From: Haloarcula halobia
GTDB lineage: Archaea; Halobacteriota; Halobacteria; Halobacteriales; Haloarculaceae
NCBI RefSeq assembly: GCF_029338255.1
Contig: NZ_CP119787.1
Coordinates: 2,867,631-2,931,630, forward strand
Length of the DNA stretch: 64,000 bases
Direction of reading: 5' to 3'
Shown here: piece by piece, positions 25,148-34,183 of the stretch
Position numbering within the stretch: position 1 is the stretch's first letter
How the letters are laid out: every line of letters begins with the position of its first letter
Translations under genes and position numbers: made by a program
The notes under the pieces: model-generated
The model's input: the letters and a program-made list of their open reading frames with translations, nothing else
The model's database searches: none
Told to the model about the DNA's origin: nothing

Positions 25148-25927
25148 ATGTCAGAGTCAACCCTTTCACGCAGGAAGTACCTCACGACCGTCGGCGGGGC
25201 GGCAGTGACCCTCTCTGTCGCCGGCTGTTCCGGCGGCGGGGGCAGTTCACAGACCATCACGGCCGGCACCGCACCCGGCTTCCCGCCGTTCGAGATGAAG
25301 GAGGGCGGCGACCTGGTCGGGTTCGACATCGACCTGCTCGAGGCCGTCGTCGCCGAGACGGACTACGAGTTCGAGGGCTGGGAGGAGTTCGAGTTCGACT
25401 CCCTGATCCCCGCGCTCACCAACGAGAACATCGACGTCATCGCCGCCGGGATGACCATCAACGACGAGCGCGACCAGACCATCGACTTCAGCGACCCGTA
25501 CTACTCCTCGGACCAGGCCATCGTCGTCCGGACGGACGGGAGCTTCTCGCCGGGTACCCTCGGCGACCTGAGCGACCGCCCCATCGGCGCCCAGAAGGGG
25601 ACCACCGGCGAGGGCGTCGTCCAGGACGAACTGGTCGGCGACGGGATAACCGAGAACCAGTACAACGCCTACGACAACTACGTGCTGGCCATCCAGGACC
25701 TGGAAAACGGGAACGTCGACGCCGTCGTCATCGACGTCCCCGTCGCGGACACGTTCGCGGCGAACCGCCCCGTCGAGGTGGCCTTTACCTACGAGACCGG
25801 AGAGCGCTTTGGCTTCGGCATCCGGGACGGAGACACGGACCGCCAGACCGCCCTCAACGAGGGGCTGGCGACGGTCCGCGAGGACGGCACGTACCAGGAA
25901 CTGGCCGGCAAGTGGTTCGGGCAGTAG
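25148..25927 (+). CDS. Amino-acid ABC transporter substrate-binding lipoprotein
   Basis: This extracellular binding protein (SBP family 3) captures polar amino acids. A twin-arginine signal (SRRKYLTTVGG) ends in lipobox Cys (AGCSG, about residue 27). The ligand domain shows GFPPFEMKEGGDLVGFDIDL, AAGMTINDERDQTIDFSDPY and GAQKGTTGE. The specific amino acid is not readable. It is first of a four-gene importer (binding protein, permease, ATPase, permease) with 4-nt gaps or overlaps throughout. Confidence 0.93.
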   Translation: MSESTLSRRKYLTTVGGAAVTLSVAGCSGGGGSSQTITAGTAPGFPPFEMKEGGDLVGFDIDLLEAVVAETDYEFEGWEEFEFDSLIPALTNENIDVIAAGMTINDERDQTIDFSDPYYSSDQAIVVRTDGSFSPGTLGDLSDRPIGAQKGTTGEGVVQDELVGDGITENQYNAYDNYVLAIQDLENGNVDAVVIDVPVADTFAANRPVEVAFTYETGERFGFGIRDGDTDRQTALNEGLATVREDGTYQELAGKWFGQ

Positions 25928-25931
25928 CGCC

Positions 25932-26606
25932 ATGCTCCAGGCTGGCGACTGGGCGTTCGTCTTCGCGAACGTAGACTACCTGCTGGCCGGCGCCGGCATC
26001 ACCGTCGGCCTGACCCTGACCAGTCTGTTGCTCGGCTTCCTCACCGGGTTCCCCGCGGGGGCCATCGAGGTATACGGCGACGGCATCCTGGCGCGCGTGG
26101 TGAGCACGGGCGGCGTCGTCCTCCGCGGGACGCCCATCGTCGTCATCATGCTCGTGCTCTTTTTCGTCGTCTCCATCTCGAAGTCGGCGTTTATCACGGC
26201 GACGGTCGGACTGGGCCTGCGGAGCGCGGCCTACCAGTCACAGATCTTCCGTGGGGCGCTCCAGAGCGTCGACGAGGGCCAGATGGAGGCGGCCCGCTCG
26301 GTCGGCCTGAGCCGGTTCGAGGCAATCCGGTACGTCGTCGTGCCACAGGCGCTGCGCCGGAGCATGCCGGGCTTTCAAAACGAGTTCACCATCGTCCTGA
26401 AAGACACGAGCATCGCCTTCGCCATCGGCCTGGCCGAACTGCTGACCAGGGGGAACGACCTGTTCACCCAGAGCGGTCGGTCGACGGCCGTCCTGGAGGT
26501 CTTTCTCGCCATCAGCGCCATCTACTTCGTGCTGACGTTCGCGACGAACCGCGGCCTGGACCGGCTGTCCGACTACTACGCGATCCCCTCGGGTGAGAAC
26601 AGATGA
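25932..26606 (+). CDS. Amino-acid ABC transporter permease
   Basis: The protein has 224 residues with about five membrane segments and belongs to the HisM/GlnP family. The ATPase-contacting EAA loop reads EAARSVGLSRFEAIRYVVVP. ATG at 25932 follows the binding-protein stop by 4 nt, and its end overlaps the ATPase start (ATGA). A second permease at 27343 suggests a heterodimeric channel. Confidence 0.93.
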   Translation: MLQAGDWAFVFANVDYLLAGAGITVGLTLTSLLLGFLTGFPAGAIEVYGDGILARVVSTGGVVLRGTPIVVIMLVLFFVVSISKSAFITATVGLGLRSAAYQSQIFRGALQSVDEGQMEAARSVGLSRFEAIRYVVVPQALRRSMPGFQNEFTIVLKDTSIAFAIGLAELLTRGNDLFTQSGRSTAVLEVFLAISAIYFVLTFATNRGLDRLSDYYAIPSGENR

Positions 26607-27346
26607 CACTGCTACGCGTGGAGGACGTACACAAGTCCTACGGCGACGAGGAGGTACTGAAAGGCGTCAGCTTCGAGATGGACCGGGGGGACGTCGACGT
26701 CCTCATGGGTCCCAGCGGCAGCGGCAAGTCGACGATGCTGCGCTGTATCAACCGACTGACCGAGATCGACAGCGGTGACGTCTGGCTCGACGGGACGCCG
26801 GTCTACGGCCCCGAGACCGACGTCAACGAGTTGCGCCAGGACGTCGGGATGGTGTTCCAGGACTTCAACCTCTTTGCACACCTCACCGCCGTCGAGAACA
26901 TCACGCTGGGGCTGAAGCGGGTGCTCGGCGTCCCGGAGGCCGAGGCCCGGGAGCGAGCGATGGAACACCTAGACCAGGTCGGACTGGCCCCACAGGCGGA
27001 CTCGTATCCGGCCGAGCTCTCCGGGGGCCAACAGCAGCGCGTCGGGATCGCCCGCGCGCTCGCGATGGAACCCAAACTGATGCTGTTCGACGAACCGACC
27101 AGCGCGCTGGACCCGGAACTCGTCGGCGAGGTCGTCGAGGTGATGCGTGACCTGGTGGCGGGCGGGATGACGATGCTGGTCGTCAGCCACGAGATGGGAT
27201 TCGCCCGCTCGGCGGCCGACGACATCCACTTCCTCGACAGCGGCACCGTCGTCGAGTCCGGCCCGCCAGAGCAGCTGTTCGAACGCCCCGAACACGACCG
27301 GACGAGGACCTTCCTCACCGGCCTGCAGGCAGAGAACAACCAATGA
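26603..27346 (+). CDS. Amino-acid ABC transporter ATP-binding protein (GlnQ/HisP type)
   Basis: This cytoplasmic ATPase powers the importer and has 247 residues. Walker A is GPSGSGKST, the Q loop is in MVFQDFNLF, the signature LSGGQQQRV, Walker B LMLFDEPTSALDPE, and the switch His in VVSHEMGFA. All catalytic residues are present. It overlaps both permease genes by ATGA junctions. Confidence 0.96.
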   Translation: MTLLRVEDVHKSYGDEEVLKGVSFEMDRGDVDVLMGPSGSGKSTMLRCINRLTEIDSGDVWLDGTPVYGPETDVNELRQDVGMVFQDFNLFAHLTAVENITLGLKRVLGVPEAEARERAMEHLDQVGLAPQADSYPAELSGGQQQRVGIARALAMEPKLMLFDEPTSALDPELVGEVVEVMRDLVAGGMTMLVVSHEMGFARSAADDIHFLDSGTVVESGPPEQLFERPEHDRTRTFLTGLQAENNQ

Positions 27347-28326
27347 GCACCGACGAGCCGTCCGTCGCCGACGAGGTCCGGACCACCGTCACCGTCGACA
27401 CCGACCAGCCCTGGGCGCTCCTCGGCCTCGCGGCGTTCTGGGGGTGGCTACTCGCCCGCTGGACCAACGACTTCCTGCTTCCCGCCGGGCTGGCGGTGCC
27501 CAGAGAGCAGTCGTTCTTCCCGGTCGGACCGTTCGAGGCCGCACGGGAGACGCTGCTCTCGGTCGCGGCCTCGCTGGGCCTGCTGGGCGCCCCGTTCGAG
27601 TTCTTTGCCGGGCTGTTGTCCTTCGTCGTCGGGGCGATTCCCTCACTGCCGGCGCTCGGTCGCGGCGCGTGGCTCACCATCGTCCTCACCGTCGGCGGCA
27701 TCGCGCTCGGGTTCGTCCTCGCGGTGCCACTGTCGGTCGCGCGGGTCTACGGCGGGCGCGGGCTGCGGTGGGTCTCGCTGTCGTACACCGAGCTCATCCG
27801 CGGGACGCCGCTGCTGGCCCAGCTGTTCGTGCTGTACTTCGGCCTGCCGCTGACGCAGATCATCCGGGAGGTGCCCGGCGTCGGCGTCGGATACGTCCCC
27901 GGGACCGCAGCCTGGGTGGCCATCATCGGCTTCACGCTCAACAGCGCGGCCTACCAGGCCGAGTACATCCGGTCGGCCCTGGAGTCGGTCGACGTCGGCC
28001 AGCTGACCGCCGCTCGCTCGATCGGTCTCTCGAAGGTGCAGGGCATCCGCTACGTCGTCCTCCCGCAGGGCCTGCGCTACGCCATCCCCAGCTGGTCGAA
28101 CGAGCTGGTCTATCTCATCAAGTACTCCTCGCTCGCGGCGTTCATCACGGTCCGCGAGCTGTTCTTCCAGGCCGAGTCCATCGCCAACGAGACGTTCCGC
28201 TACACCGAGTTGTACGTGCTCGCGGCGCTGTTTTACCTGGTGCTTGTCATCTCCGCGTCCGTCCTGATGAACGGCGTCGAGACCCGGACCGCACTCCCCG
28301 GCCTCGGCGGGAAGCGACAGACCTGA
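27343..28326 (+). CDS. Amino-acid ABC transporter permease, second subunit
   Basis: The protein has 327 residues, longer than the partner because of an N-terminal extension with one or two extra hydrophobic segments (about 26-45, 70-95). The EAA-type loop reads TAARSIGLSKVQGIRYVVLP. The family matches the first permease. It ends the importer operon and is convergent with rfcL, 7 nt apart. Confidence 0.92.
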   Translation: MSTDEPSVADEVRTTVTVDTDQPWALLGLAAFWGWLLARWTNDFLLPAGLAVPREQSFFPVGPFEAARETLLSVAASLGLLGAPFEFFAGLLSFVVGAIPSLPALGRGAWLTIVLTVGGIALGFVLAVPLSVARVYGGRGLRWVSLSYTELIRGTPLLAQLFVLYFGLPLTQIIREVPGVGVGYVPGTAAWVAIIGFTLNSAAYQAEYIRSALESVDVGQLTAARSIGLSKVQGIRYVVLPQGLRYAIPSWSNELVYLIKYSSLAAFITVRELFFQAESIANETFRYTELYVLAALFYLVLVISASVLMNGVETRTALPGLGGKRQT

Positions 28327-28333
28327 CGACCGG

Positions 28334-29833
28334 TCACATGAAATCCGAGAGGCCGGACTGCTGGTCGTCGTCGGCGTCCGCGTCGTCCGCGGCCTCGTCC
28401 GCGGCCGGCTCGTCGCCGTCGTCGTCGCTGTCGCCGAGGAGCGTCGCCTGCTGGTCGCCGGCGGCGTCCTCCGCGGCTCCGGCCGCCTCGTCGCCGGCCT
28501 CGTCGTCGGCCGGTCCCGCCGCGGTCGCGCCCTCGAAGGCGCCCCCGGAGTGCTCGACGGCCGCGTCCTCCTTTCGCGCCTCGGCGTCCTCGACGATGGA
28601 CTGGACCTTGTTGGTGTCCTTGCCCGATCCGGTGACGTAGGCGACGTGTTCGGCCTCCAGATCGTAGGCGGCGGCCATCGCCACCGTCAGCTCCCGGTTG
28701 CGGCAGTGGTGGGTCATCGTCGAGAGGAAGGGGAGAATCTCCCGGCGGGCGGTCCGCATCGAGACGCCGTCGACGACGGCGATCTGCTGGGCGACGTAGT
28801 CGCGGGTGTTGCGCGTCCCCTTCGACCGGCCGAGCTTCGACCAGTAGCTCGGCGGACCGTACCGGGTCCACCCGCCCTTGGTCCCGTCGCGGGCGGCGGC
28901 GACCCCCGCGGTCATCGCGTCGCCCGCGTAGCGCCAGAACGAGTAGTTCTGGGTCTCCCGGACCCGCCCGAGCCACTGGTCGGCATTCGAGAGGGCGGCG
29001 TAGGCACGGGCGAGTTCGGCGCCCTCGTAGTCCTTTGGCATGTTGTCCTCGATCCAGTTGATGAGGTCGTCGGGCGTCTCGTCGACGTCGTAGCTCGCCT
29101 TCAGGGCCGTCTCGGCGTCGGCCTCCTTCAGGACGACGTCCAAGTACTCGAAGATGCCCTCGGTGGTGTCGCGCTCGCCGGTCACCACGTCGTCGGCGGT
29201 GAGACGCTCGGCCGTCTCGGCGATGGCCTGGAGGTCCTTGATTGCCCCGCGCAGGTCGCCGGCGTTCTGCTCGGCGAGTTGCTCGAGCGCGTCGGACTCG
29301 TACTCGACGTCTTCCTTCCGGCAGATGTCCCGGAGGACGGGGACGATAGAGCGCGGCGAGACGTCGCGGAACTCGATGTCCCGGCAGGCGTTCCGGAGGC
29401 CGTTGGACATGTCGTAGAACTCGTTGGCGATGAGGACCATCGGCTGGCTGGCCTCCTTGACCAGCGCCGTCACGGCACGGGACCCGCCGCGGTCGGCGTT
29501 CCCGTGGATGTTGTCGGCCTCGTCCATGATGACCAGGCGGCGCCCGCCCCCGCCCGCGGTGAGCGTCCCCGACTTCGCGGCCTCGCCGGCGACCCGCTCG
29601 ATGACGTCTTTCGTCCGGGAGTCGCTGGCGTTGAGCTCGATGGTGGGCCAGCCCATGTCGTTGGCGAGCGCGTGGGCGGCCGACGTCTTGCCCACGCCCG
29701 GCGCCCCGTGGAGGACGACGGCCTTGCGGTGGTCGTCCCACGTCCGGGCCCAGTCCTCGAAGGCGTCCCGGGCCTTGTCGTTGCCGCGGACCTCCGACAG
29801 CGTCGTCGGGCGGTACTTCTCCGTCCAGTCCAT
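28334..29833 (-). CDS. rfcL: Replication factor C large subunit
   Basis: RfcL with RfcS loads the PCNA sliding clamp. The 499-residue protein starts MDWTEKYRPTTLSEVRGND, with Walker A GAPGVGKTS near residue 44, Walker B IMDEAD and a sensor region. A long acidic Ala/Asp/Glu-rich linker (about 420-490) leads to the C-terminal PIP-type peptide QSGLSDFM that contacts PCNA. No intein is present. ATG at 29833 gives the standard N-terminus. Confidence 0.96.
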   Translation of the reverse strand: MDWTEKYRPTTLSEVRGNDKARDAFEDWARTWDDHRKAVVLHGAPGVGKTSAAHALANDMGWPTIELNASDSRTKDVIERVAGEAAKSGTLTAGGGGRRLVIMDEADNIHGNADRGGSRAVTALVKEASQPMVLIANEFYDMSNGLRNACRDIEFRDVSPRSIVPVLRDICRKEDVEYESDALEQLAEQNAGDLRGAIKDLQAIAETAERLTADDVVTGERDTTEGIFEYLDVVLKEADAETALKASYDVDETPDDLINWIEDNMPKDYEGAELARAYAALSNADQWLGRVRETQNYSFWRYAGDAMTAGVAAARDGTKGGWTRYGPPSYWSKLGRSKGTRNTRDYVAQQIAVVDGVSMRTARREILPFLSTMTHHCRNRELTVAMAAAYDLEAEHVAYVTGSGKDTNKVQSIVEDAEARKEDAAVEHSGGAFEGATAAGPADDEAGDEAAGAAEDAAGDQQATLLGDSDDDGDEPAADEAADDADADDDQQSGLSDFM

Positions 29834-29953
29834 TACCGGGACGCAGGTGCGTGGCGGGGTTAGTTGTTGCGGAGTCTGCGGTTCGTGCCGTCGCCACCGC
29901 GTTCCACGCCGGCCAGAAGACATTTTCTCCCGGCACGACTCGACCGACGTGTT

Positions 29954-30517
29954 ATGAACGAACCCCGCCGTAGCCTCGCGGCCGGCGCCGTCGCCGGGCT
30001 CGTGGCGTTCGTCCTCGCGTACGTGTTCGTCTACGCCCTCACCATCTCGACGGTCCGGGACTCACTGCTGACCGGTCTGGCCGAAGCCTTCGGGGACGAG
30101 AACGCGTCGTGGAAGATCGTCGGCTGGATACTCTTCAACGCGCAGTTCGTCACGACGACCATCACCGTCGACGTCCCGTTGCTGGGTGGCACCGACGCGG
30201 TGAACTTCATCGCCGAGTCCGAGGCGCTGTCGGCGCTGCTGTACGTGATACCCCCGGCGCTGCTGACCGCCGCGGGACTGGCCACCGCCCGACTCGGCGG
30301 CGCGACAGACGCCGCCGATGCCCTGCGGTACGGCCCCACCGTCACGCTGGGCTACCTCCCGGCCACGCTCGTCGGCGCCGTCCTGTTCACCGTCAGCGTC
30401 GGGGAGGGCAGCGGCGGGTCGCCGACGCTGCTTGCGGCCGTGGTGTTCGCCGGCATCGTGTACCCGGTGGTGTTCGGGAGCCTCGGTGCCGTCGGCGGCG
30501 CCGCGCTGGCCGAGTGA
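29954..30517 (+). CDS. Haloarchaeal multi-helix membrane protein
   Basis: The protein has 187 residues with about five hydrophobic segments (near 8-30, 50-70, 90-110, 122-142, 150-185). The N-terminus NEPRRSLAAGAVAGLVAF is common in haloarchaeal membrane proteins of unknown role, possibly the DUF7978 family. It is divergent from rfcL. No catalytic motif is seen. Confidence 0.7.
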   Translation: MNEPRRSLAAGAVAGLVAFVLAYVFVYALTISTVRDSLLTGLAEAFGDENASWKIVGWILFNAQFVTTTITVDVPLLGGTDAVNFIAESEALSALLYVIPPALLTAAGLATARLGGATDAADALRYGPTVTLGYLPATLVGAVLFTVSVGEGSGGSPTLLAAVVFAGIVYPVVFGSLGAVGGAALAE

Positions 30518-30530
30518 CCGGCGGGCGACC

Positions 30531-30540
30531 GTTTTTATAC
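30531..30540 (+). promoter_or_regulatory. TATA box for pilin-like gene
   Basis: GTTTTTATAC is centred about 26 nt before the GTG start at 30563, so the transcript is probably leaderless. This position also supports the start chosen. Confidence 0.65.
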
Positions 30541-30562
30541 GAGGACGGAACCAGGGCGTCGT

Positions 30563-31120
30563 GTGTCCGGCACACAGCATTCAGGACCGGACGACCGCGC
30601 GACCACGGCCGTCGTCGGCGTCGTCCTGCTGGTCGGTCTCACGGTCGCTCTCGTCGCCGTCGTCGGTGGGGCCGTCGGCGGCCTCGACGTCGGAGCGCTG
30701 GCCCCTGGGCCGTCGGTCAGCCACTCGACAGCCACCTTCCAGACCGGACCGTCGGCCGGCTGTGGCGAGAACGCCGTCCGGGTCGTCCACGAGGGGGGCG
30801 ACCCCATAGCGCCCGCGGCCATCTCACTCGTCGTCAGCCTGCCGGCCCGGGGCGCGAGCGCACGCATCCGCGGCGTGCCCGTGGCCGGGACACAGCTCCA
30901 GGACCGCCACGTCGTCGACGATGACCACAACATCGTCTACGACAACTGCGTCGGCGGCGTCATCGCCGACGGCGGCCGGCGCTGGGTCGCCGGCACGGCC
31001 ATCGCCGTCCAGCTGAACGGCGGGGGCGGGACGATAGCACCGGGCGACCCAATCGAGGTGGCCGTCGTCCACGAACCGACCGGAAACGTCGTCGTCGAGG
31101 CGACGCTCTCGGCGACCTGA
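30563..31120 (+). CDS. Type IV pilin-like protein
   Basis: The protein has 185 residues. The N-terminus (DDRATTAVVGVVLLVGLTVA) is the conserved archaeal pilin segment: a short polar leader and then a hydrophobic helix that is processed by prepilin peptidase and packs in the filament core. The remainder is a strand-rich domain with a pair of cysteines (AGCGENAV, YDNCVGG) that could form a disulfide. GTG start at 30563 is fixed by the TATA box at 30531-30540. No pilus assembly genes are nearby. Confidence 0.8.
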   Translation: MSGTQHSGPDDRATTAVVGVVLLVGLTVALVAVVGGAVGGLDVGALAPGPSVSHSTATFQTGPSAGCGENAVRVVHEGGDPIAPAAISLVVSLPARGASARIRGVPVAGTQLQDRHVVDDDHNIVYDNCVGGVIADGGRRWVAGTAIAVQLNGGGGTIAPGDPIEVAVVHEPTGNVVVEATLSAT

Positions 31121-31180
31121 GCCCCCGAGCGGCCGCCGTTCCGATACGCTTTAGTTCCAGACTCCCAACCCTTCGACCCA

Positions 31181-31888
31181 ATGGCCCGGGGAACGCGAGC
31201 CCAGCTCGCCGAGAAGATGGCCGGTGAGGTCGCACTGAGCGACGACCCCGGCGCGACACTCAGGAAGTGGCGCACGGACTTCGAGGTGCCACAGACCGAG
31301 CTGGCCGACCACATCGGCGTCTCGCCGTCGGTCATCTCCGACTACGAGAGCGGGCGGCGCGACAACCCCGGTATCGGCATCGTCCGCCGACTGGTCGGGG
31401 GGCTGCTCGACATCGACGAACGACGCGGCGGCGAGCACATCCGCCAGCACGCTCGCGTCCTCTCGGCCGGGTTCGACAGCGACGTCGTCCACGACCTCCG
31501 GGAGTACCCTGCCAACGTCGGCGTCGACCGGGTGTACGACGCCATCGGCGCCGAGGAACTCTCCCGTGGCGGCCAGGACACCGTGGCGGGCCACACCGTC
31601 ATCAACTCCATCGCGGCCATCACCACGCTCTCCTCCGACGAGTTCTACCAGCTCTACGGCCAGTCGACCAACCGGGCGCTCGTGTTCACGAACGTCACCC
31701 GCGGCGAATCGCCGCTGGTCGCGCTTCGCGTGGTCTCGCCGACCCCCAACGCCGTGATCCTGCACGGCCTCGACGGCGACGCGGTCTGGGACCACGCCGA
31801 GGACCTCGCCCGCATCGACGACTTCTCGCTCGCGGTCACGGACGTCGACCTCGAGGACCTGCTGTCGGGACTCCGCTCGCTGCCCTGA
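31181..31888 (+). CDS. XRE-type helix-turn-helix transcriptional regulator (COG1709-like)
   Basis: The protein has 235 residues. Residues about 25-85 form an HTH_3 domain (WRTDFEVPQTELADHIGVSP then VISDYESGRR). The C-terminal ~130 residues form a mixed domain (VNSIAAITTLSSDEFYQLYG-like) of the kind seen in archaeal COG1709 regulators. It is convergent with the HMG-CoA synthase gene. A link to mevalonate control is possible but rests only on position. Confidence 0.82.
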   Translation: MARGTRAQLAEKMAGEVALSDDPGATLRKWRTDFEVPQTELADHIGVSPSVISDYESGRRDNPGIGIVRRLVGGLLDIDERRGGEHIRQHARVLSAGFDSDVVHDLREYPANVGVDRVYDAIGAEELSRGGQDTVAGHTVINSIAAITTLSSDEFYQLYGQSTNRALVFTNVTRGESPLVALRVVSPTPNAVILHGLDGDAVWDHAEDLARIDDFSLAVTDVDLEDLLSGLRSLP

Positions 31889-32026
31889 AACAGGCGCGTT
31901 CGCGATTCGAGTGGGGCAGCGGTCGGTCGACGACCGCTGGGTACGCGCGCCTCGTGAGGCAGCCGTGACCGAGAACCGTGATTCGGGCGTCGTGGGCCAG
32001 GCCGAACCTGGGACGCCCGGACCGCG

Positions 32027-33364
32027 TCACTCGACGAAGCGGTACTTGCGCTCGCCCATGCGGCCCCAGCCGTCGAAGACGAACTCCTGTTCGGGGGCGG
32101 TGAACTCCTCGGCGTCGGATTCCTGCTCGTGGTTGTGGACGTCGTGGACCTCCTCGTACTCCGCGAAGGTGAGGTCGTGCCGGTTGCGGATCTGCTCGTC
32201 GACGTTCAGCTAGGCGATCTCCTGCTCCCAGCCGGGGACCACGCGCTCGGCGTGGACCTCGGCCTGGGCACCCGAGCCGTAGGAGGCCACGAGCAGTTGC
32301 TGGTCGTCCAGGTCGCGACCGTGCTCGCGGGCGTGCTTGAGCCCGGAGGCACGTGCGAGGTGGACCGAACCGGTGTACCAGTTGCCGACGTGGCGCGCGA
32401 TGTCGAGCGTCGGTTCGATGGTGTCGGCGTACCAGTCACGGTAGCGCTCGGTCTCGGTCAGCGCGTCCGTGTACTCCCTGATGGCGGCGTGCCACTCGTC
32501 GTCGGTCTCGAAGTCCGCGGGCATCGGCTGATGGCCGATCTCCTCGGCGAGCAGGTCCTCGACGTCGGTCCCGCGGACGATGTGGCGATACCCCAGCGCC
32601 GCGGCCTTCCGGACCATCCCCGGGAAGGGGGTGTGAAACGGGATGAGCGGGTAGTCCTCGGGGTGGATGTCGCCGGCCACCGAGGCGTAGTCGTCGAGCG
32701 CTTCGCGCATGCGAGCCAGGTAGACGTTCACCGAGCGCTTGCCGTCGACGGAGGGGAACTGCTGGTTTGGCTTGAGGAAGTCCGTCTCGTCGGCGCTGCC
32801 AAAGCCCTGCTCGGCCGAGAGTTCGACCAGACCCGGGTCCTCGGCGACGAGCATCGCCACGGCACCGGCCCCCTGCGTCGCTTCGCCGGGGTCGTCGCGG
32901 GCGTAGAGCGCGGTGTCGGTGGCGATGACGATGGCCGCCCGGCCGCGGTTGCGTCCGGCGCGAATCCAGTTGTACGCGTCGTCGAGGCTCTGTGTCCCCG
33001 AGATGCACGCGAACTTGCGCTCGCCCTTGTTGGCGTGGTGGAAGTCGCCGTCGTAGACCTGCTCGAGACAGCCCGCGACGTACGTGGAGACGGGCTTCGA
33101 GTTGTCGAAGGAGCTCTCCGTGGCCACGTCGATGCGGCCGATGTCCTCGGGCGAGAGCCCCTTGCGCTCCATCAGTCGATAGGCGGCGTTGGCCCCCATC
33201 GTGACGATGTCCTCGTAGACGTCCGGGAACGAGGAGGCGTGCAGTCCCAGGCCCTTGGTGTACTTCTCGGGGTCGTCGCCTTGCGCGGGCGCGAACGTCT
33301 CGGCGAGGTCGAGTTTGAGTTTGCCGGTCCAGATCTCTATCGCGTCGATGCCGACGGCAGTCAT
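32027..33364 (-). pseudogene. hmgB: HMG-CoA synthase interrupted by in-frame amber codon
   Basis: The enzyme makes HMG-CoA for mevalonate and thus archaeal lipids. From ATG 33364 the frame runs 384 codons with all catalytic regions: Glu in VATESSFD, Cys in FACISGTQS, His in IPFHTPFPGM. It then meets TAG at 32210-32212 (GWEQEIA, stop, LNVDEQ). The same frame continues for 60 more good codons (YEEVHDVHNHEQ, FDGWGRMGERKYRF) to TGA at 32027. With the amber read through, length would be 445 residues, normal for haloarchaeal HMG-CoA synthase. This is a recent nonsense change, a sequence error or recoding. Confidence 0.85.
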
Positions 33365-33436
33365 ACCTGGAGGGTCACTGCGGCCGCTTAAGGGTTTGTC
33401 GACTGTTAGTTCGACGGTCGTCGAAATAGTTTTTCA

Positions 33437-33447
33437 TAGGCCTTGAG
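33437..33447 (+). repeat. Left copy of 11-bp direct repeat
   Basis: TAGGCCTTGAG occurs here and again, identically, at 34173-34183. The copies lie directly outside a pair of inverted repeats and look like a target-site duplication. Confidence 0.75.
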
Positions 33448-34172
33448 AGCCTGTCATAGAAACGTTCACAGGGATTTGATTTCGACCCAGATAGAACGAA
33501 ATAGACGCTCAATGTGTCTGCGTATCGATCATCTGCCTTGCTTGTCCCAGCTGATCTGCGCCAATACTTAACACACTTCTTGACCTATTCTCAGATGCGG
33601 TTAGAACAATGGTAAGAAACGTTATCATCGTCGGAGCTGGTCGCGTTGGCCGCCGCGTTGCAGAACAACTCAGTGAGGTGCAGAACACGGTCACTATCGT
33701 TGAATTGGACCCCGAGAAGTGCGAGCAGGTGTCGCCAAAGGTCAGCCAGGTAATCGAAGGTGATGGAACGGACCCCGACATCCTCGAGCAAACTGATCTG
33801 GCCACCGCCGATGTCTTTGCTGCCCTCACAAATGACACCCGTGTGAACATCTCTGCCGCTGAGATGGTCCACGAGATGGCCCCTAATGTCCGAACGATCC
33901 TTCGGATTTCCCGGGATGGTGAGGAGGATTACGGGCATCGTCGGTTCGTTGACAGCATTGTATATCCTGCGGCCGCGGGTGCAACTGTCGCAGTTGATCA
34001 AATCACCAGAGATTGAAGCCGACAAACGGGGCGATAGAGAGGAGCGAGTGGATTACATTTGCCATGAATCCGTTTCGCCCGACCGAGAGAAAGAGCGCGC
34101 AAGAGACACCTACTGTACTGAGCGTTCCTTGCTGGACGCGACAGGGTTTGCGAACCGTTCTATGACACGCTG
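33448..34172 (+). mobile_element. Candidate non-autonomous mobile element carrying a TrkA-N gene
   Basis: The 725-bp segment has terminal inverted repeats: positions 33448-33470 match the reverse complement of 34149-34171 at 19 of 23 bases, with core TGTCATAGAA shared exactly. Perfect 11-bp direct repeats (TAGGCCTTGAG) sit outside the ends; the right end has one unpaired base. The interior has lower GC than the neighbours and holds a single gene (33609-34016) with no transposase. Direct repeats of 10-12 bp are made by some IS4/ISH8-type elements. Movement by a transposase acting in trans is an inference. Confidence 0.6.
33609..34016 (+). CDS. Stand-alone TrkA-N (RCK/KTN) domain protein
   Basis: This 135-residue nucleotide-binding protein is mostly one Rossmann fold. 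It has VIIVGAGRVGRRVAEQL, an acidic end of strand 2 (IVELDPEKC), and GDGTDPDILEQ, as in TrkA subunits that gate K+ transporters by NAD(H) or other ligands. The C-terminal TrkA-C domain is absent and there is no transporter nearby. Codon use is more A/T-rich than in the flanking genes. It lies inside a segment bounded by inverted and direct repeats, so it is probably acquired. Confidence 0.85.
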   Translation: MVRNVIIVGAGRVGRRVAEQLSEVQNTVTIVELDPEKCEQVSPKVSQVIEGDGTDPDILEQTDLATADVFAALTNDTRVNISAAEMVHEMAPNVRTILRISRDGEEDYGHRRFVDSIVYPAAAGATVAVDQITRD

Positions 34173-34183
34173 TAGGCCTTGAG
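34173..34183 (+). repeat. Right copy of 11-bp direct repeat
   Basis: This TAGGCCTTGAG is identical to 33437-33447 and one base beyond the right inverted repeat. Confidence 0.75.

Noticed and set aside
32210-32212. Pyrrolysine insertion as explanation of the HMG-CoA synthase TAG
   Set aside because: No pyl genes are in the window and the family has no conserved special residue there; kept only as one test among others.
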